Position numbers and translations under genes: made by a program | Notes under the pieces: generated by a model | What the model saw: the letters and a program-made list of their open reading frames with translations, nothing else | The model's database searches: none | Told to the model about the DNA's origin: nothing | Shown here: piece by piece, positions 16,201-17,922 of the stretch | Numbering within the stretch: position 1 is the first letter of the stretch | Layout of the letters: each line of letters begins with the position of its first letter | Source: Sphingomonadales bacterium | Lineage (GTDB): Bacteria > Pseudomonadota > Alphaproteobacteria > Sphingomonadales > Sphingomonadaceae | Assembly (NCBI GenBank): GCA_024636595.1 | Contig: JAGXGT010000056.1 | Coordinates: 1 to 17,922 of the forward strand | Direction of reading: 5' to 3' | DNA: 17,922 nucleotides

Positions 16201-17429
16201 CGCCATTGCTCTTTATCCATTGCTGCGCGACCGCTCGCCCTCAGACCAATCACCGTGGTTTCGTCAAAGCCGATGCGCGCTGCATTCAGAGCATATTCTA
16301 TCGTCGGTGATGCGAAATCACCGTTCAGGACCACATTGGCTGCGATACCTGCACCATTCAGATTTGTGGCAATCACCGAGGGCTTGAGCAGGCGAAAATC
16401 GATGTTGAGATCACGCATGCTGTTGTTGCCGAGATCGACCAGACCATTGGCCGCTAGGACAAAATTGTCGCTCCCCACTTCCCCCTTGATGTCGAATTTT
16501 CGGCCTTTGCCGGCGGCAGTGAAGTCAATATTGGTGACCGGCTCCAGCATGTTGCGGCTGGGTCCAGAGACAAATAGCCCTGGCCGCGCATCACCGCGTA
16601 TGGTGAAAGTGCCGTTGCGGGCCAATATTGCCACGTCGGCCAGCATATCGCCGCCGCTTTTGCCGGTAAGTGCGCCGTCCCATTTCGACCAGTCACCCTT
16701 GCCGTTTAGCGACAGGCTCATTGGCTGTGCTGTGCCGGTCAATCCGGCTATCAGGCCATTGGCTGGAGCATCCAGATCAAGCGCGACATCGAGATCGTTT
16801 TTATCTGGCACAGCATTGATTTTGAAAGCAAACCGGTCTCCGCCTGCGACACCGGGCGCGATAATCGCCCGCAGATTGCCGTTCAATATGGCCCGGGCAT
16901 CGGATATCTTCACATCCGTCGCAACGCTTACCAGATGCCGTTCACCGGTGATCCCTTTTGCAATGTCCAGTTCGCCAATTTCCAATTTCCCGATGTCAAT
17001 ATCGAGGTCCGGTAACCACGCCCCTTCGGTTGGCAACAGTTCGGGGGTGCGCAGCAGCGCCGCCTTGGGCACGATGAGCGAACGGATATCGACATGACTG
17101 CCGATAAAGGCGAAGGGCCGCCAGTCCAGTTTCACCGTATCGGCGGTCGCAAAGACGCCTTTCGGATCCCGGATTTTCAGATCGACAATTTCCATTTTCT
17201 CATAAATGGAGCCCTCTATGCTGCCGACTTCCAGTTGCATGCCGCTTTCAAAGGAAAAAGCTTCGATTTGCTTTTCGACAAAGCGATGCCCGCTACCGCT
17301 GTCCAGCCAGAGATAGGCTGCGATCAGCAGGACCAGAATGAACGCGGCCAATGCGCCCAGTCCGATCGCCAGTTTTTTGACCAAAGATGTCTGTGCATTG
17401 GGCGCTGTCATGGCTTCGGATTCCGCCAT
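13221..17429 (-). CDS. tamB: Translocation and assembly module subunit TamB
   Basis: A 1402-residue AsmA-like envelope protein. A single N-terminal membrane helix (about residues 19-42) anchors it in the inner membrane. The long middle part is rich in short beta-strand repeats with Gly/Asn turns, as expected for the extended beta-taco groove that spans the periplasm. The last roughly 350 residues are the TamB C-terminal domain (DUF490), including the signature SLPQDEIMARILFG (about residue 1270-1290), and the protein ends in RYRKDY. With TamA it supports insertion of some outer membrane proteins, and with AsmA-like paralogues it is implicated in phospholipid transport to the outer membrane. 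ATG 17429 shares its A with the tamA stop (TGATG); a TTG at 17432 is disfavoured. It is somewhat longer than E. coli TamB (about 1260). Confidence 0.95.
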   Translation of the reverse strand: MAESEAMTAPNAQTSLVKKLAIGLGALAAFILVLLIAAYLWLDSGSGHRFVEKQIEAFSFESGMQLEVGSIEGSIYEKMEIVDLKIRDPKGVFATADTVKLDWRPFAFIGSHVDIRSLIVPKAALLRTPELLPTEGAWLPDLDIDIGKLEIGELDIAKGITGERHLVSVATDVKISDARAILNGNLRAIIAPGVAGGDRFAFKINAVPDKNDLDVALDLDAPANGLIAGLTGTAQPMSLSLNGKGDWSKWDGALTGKSGGDMLADVAILARNGTFTIRGDARPGLFVSGPSRNMLEPVTNIDFTAAGKGRKFDIKGEVGSDNFVLAANGLVDLGNNSMRDLNIDFRLLKPSVIATNLNGAGIAANVVLNGDFASPTIEYALNAARIGFDETTVIGLRASGRAAMDKEQWRIPLQARAQRITGLNEGVGALLTNVRLDGDFAFANGRLLSDNLKIKSDRIDATAVVVANLNEGTYTGGLNGRINGYRVESVGIFNIDSNIDLKSGSNGAFALTGTIRARSSQIFSDGAREFLGGNSLIVADISYGSDGIGRVKSLNVAAPSFRLTQGSGSYTPSGGINFTAKGMSDQYGPLGVKVSGTVARPVATVAAARPGLGIGMNNLVATIRGNAKGYAVVADGNSDYGPFDANVDILAASGPLTVDVNSGTQFAGVGLNGRIRQTGAGPFAGQLTANGSGVKGNVILSAFSGKQRAIIDATAVDTMLPGPASLAIQRAIIDADIILYDQPQVVADVQIQGLQMQELQIAAARAKIDYRGGRGTAKIMAEGRNQVPFRFAANAILDPKLWRVALDGRANGVAFKTRKPARIIPERNQYTLLPTTIDLSKGSIQLAGDYGRDLNIQSRLKDVNLALINPMMPGLGLGGTATGSLDFAQSSPNAFPEADARLRIDGFTRTSLASVSQPVDLHFVGRLLPDGGNARAIFRRRGAAIGRMHVNLTPLPPGAGSWTTRLLAAPLSGGLRYNGPASTLFSLAALPDQHLTGAIGVAADFSGRVQTPVLTGVVRANNLVYENSTYGTRLTNMKLRGDFTNDRLEVTELTANAGDGTISGQGFVSLSSDKGYPLQLALNLDNATLAKGNDLAASATGEIQVVNSATTPATIRGRIRLPETRYKIVYEGSTKVATLTGVRRKPALGRMKITGDADPISGVPSNWKLDIDLVADNQIYVSGMGLDSEWSANIKVRGTTGAPILTGGIDLIRGTLGFAGRSFDLQSGRLRFNGSSMTNPTLRLVASGEADDVNINVNITGSAENPEIAFSSTPSLPQDEIMARILFGNSIGELTPIQAVQLASSLNGLRGGGGGLNPLGVLQSSVGIDRLRILGADKDTGRSTSIAAGQYISNDVYVEIVTDARGYTATQIEISLTPALSVLSSVGSFGGSNVNVRYRKDY

Positions 17430-17922
17430 CAAAACGCCTGACCGATCGAGATGTAGATCGATATCCGCGATTCCCCTGGCTGGCGATTGATCGGCGTGGC
17501 GACATCGACCCTTAGCGGCCCGAAATTGGTGTAGAAGCGCCCGCCGAGGCCGACGCCATAGCGCAGATTGTCAAAGCCCGGCGTCGAGCTGGTATAAACC
17601 TGACCCGCATCGACAAAACCGACCACGCCATAATCGCCGAAGCGGTAGCGGACTTCCGCCGCAGCTTCGACCAGACTGCGTCCGCCAATCGGACGGTTCT
17701 CGATATCCTTGGGGCCTAGTTCCTGATAGCCGAAGCCGCGCACCGATCCGCCGCCGCCGGCATAATAGCGCCGCGAAGGCGCGATCAACTCGCGATCAGC
17801 ACCGGCAATCGAACCGACCCGCGCACGCCCGGCCAAAATGATGCCATCATCGACCTGGTAATAAGCCGTTCCTTCAATCAGGCCGCGTCCATAGAATTGC
17901 TCGCCACTACCCAGCGACGCCT
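17429..17922 (-). CDS. tamA: TamA / BamA-like outer membrane Omp85 barrel protein (C-terminal part only)
   Basis: The last 163 residues of an Omp85-superfamily barrel enter from the right edge; the POTRA domains and most of the barrel lie outside. Seen: the strand pattern of alternating aromatic and polar residues, the conserved L6-loop motif GSVRGFGYQ (VRGF), a GFVDAGQVY strand typical of BamA/TamA, and a C-terminal strand ending in phenylalanine (SISIGQAF-like end), the outer membrane assembly signal. Adjacency and TGATG coupling to tamB favour TamA over BamA. The reading frame is open to base 17920 with no start in view, so the gene is cut by the window, not truncated. Confidence 0.9.
   Translation of the reverse strand, partial: ASLGSGEQFYGRGLIEGTAYYQVDDGIILAGRARVGSIAGADRELIAPSRRYYAGGGGSVRGFGYQELGPKDIENRPIGGRSLVEAAAEVRYRFGDYGVVGFVDAGQVYTSSTPGFDNLRYGVGLGGRFYTNFGPLRVDVATPINRQPGESRISIYISIGQAF

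Noticed and set aside
14859..16310. A 483-codon open frame on the plus strand inside tamB
   Set aside because: It is antisense to a convincing TamB gene. Its protein has no domain signature or membrane pattern, and it is a by-product of GC-rich codon use on the other strand.
16021..17097. A 358-codon open frame on the plus strand inside tamB
   Set aside because: Low-complexity Ser/Arg/Pro composition typical of shadow frames, with no ribosome site and fully antisense to tamB.
1..17922. Phage, insertion sequence, CRISPR or defence island
   Set aside because: I looked on both strands for transposase, integrase, direct-repeat arrays and toxin-antitoxin pairs and saw none. Gene content and composition look like uniform core chromosome.

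Overview
The window reads as a piece of ordinary chromosome from an alphaproteobacterium, most likely a member of the Sphingomonadales. This is an inference from moderately high GC, the protein styles (laccase-domain PgeF, M1 aminopeptidase, TamA/TamB) and a palindromic repeat with the core AGCGAAGGCTGG, which resembles sphingomonad REP elements. It is almost fully coding. No gap exceeds 210 bases. I see no tRNA, rRNA, CRISPR array, insertion sequence or phage gene.

Layout. (1) 1-2076, minus strand: the N-terminal part of a cystathionine gamma-synthase-family PLP enzyme, preceded by a DASS/SLC13-type anion transporter, then an intergenic inverted pair of REP-like units. (2) 2077-5461, minus strand: pgeF (laccase-domain peptidoglycan editing factor), whose start overlaps the 3' end of pepN (M1 aminopeptidase N). 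(3) 5532-7633, plus strand, divergent from pepN: a Ste24/CAAX-type M48 membrane metalloprotease followed 5 bases later by an atypical SDR (NAD(P)-binding) protein. (4) 7637-9573, minus strand: a threonine aldolase gene overlapping by ATGA a gene for an EamA/DMT-type exporter. (5) 9740-11680, minus strand: a GAF-GGDEF-EAL cyclic-di-GMP enzyme, probably started at TTG. (6) 11888-17922, minus strand: a tightly coupled cluster of tamA (3' part only), tamB, a small coiled-coil lipoprotein and a YihY/BrkB-family membrane protein. Junctions are TGATG, TGATG and ATGA.

The most interesting unit is cluster (6). TamA (outer membrane Omp85 barrel) and TamB (inner-membrane-anchored, envelope-spanning AsmA-like protein) form a known bridge implicated in outer membrane protein assembly and lipid transport. 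Here they are translationally coupled to an undescribed 76-residue lipoprotein and to a polytopic protein related to E. coli YhjD, which has been genetically tied to lipid A precursor transport. A four-part envelope-biogenesis module is a reasonable hypothesis, but it rests on gene order and family knowledge only. The rest is mostly housekeeping metabolism and transport.
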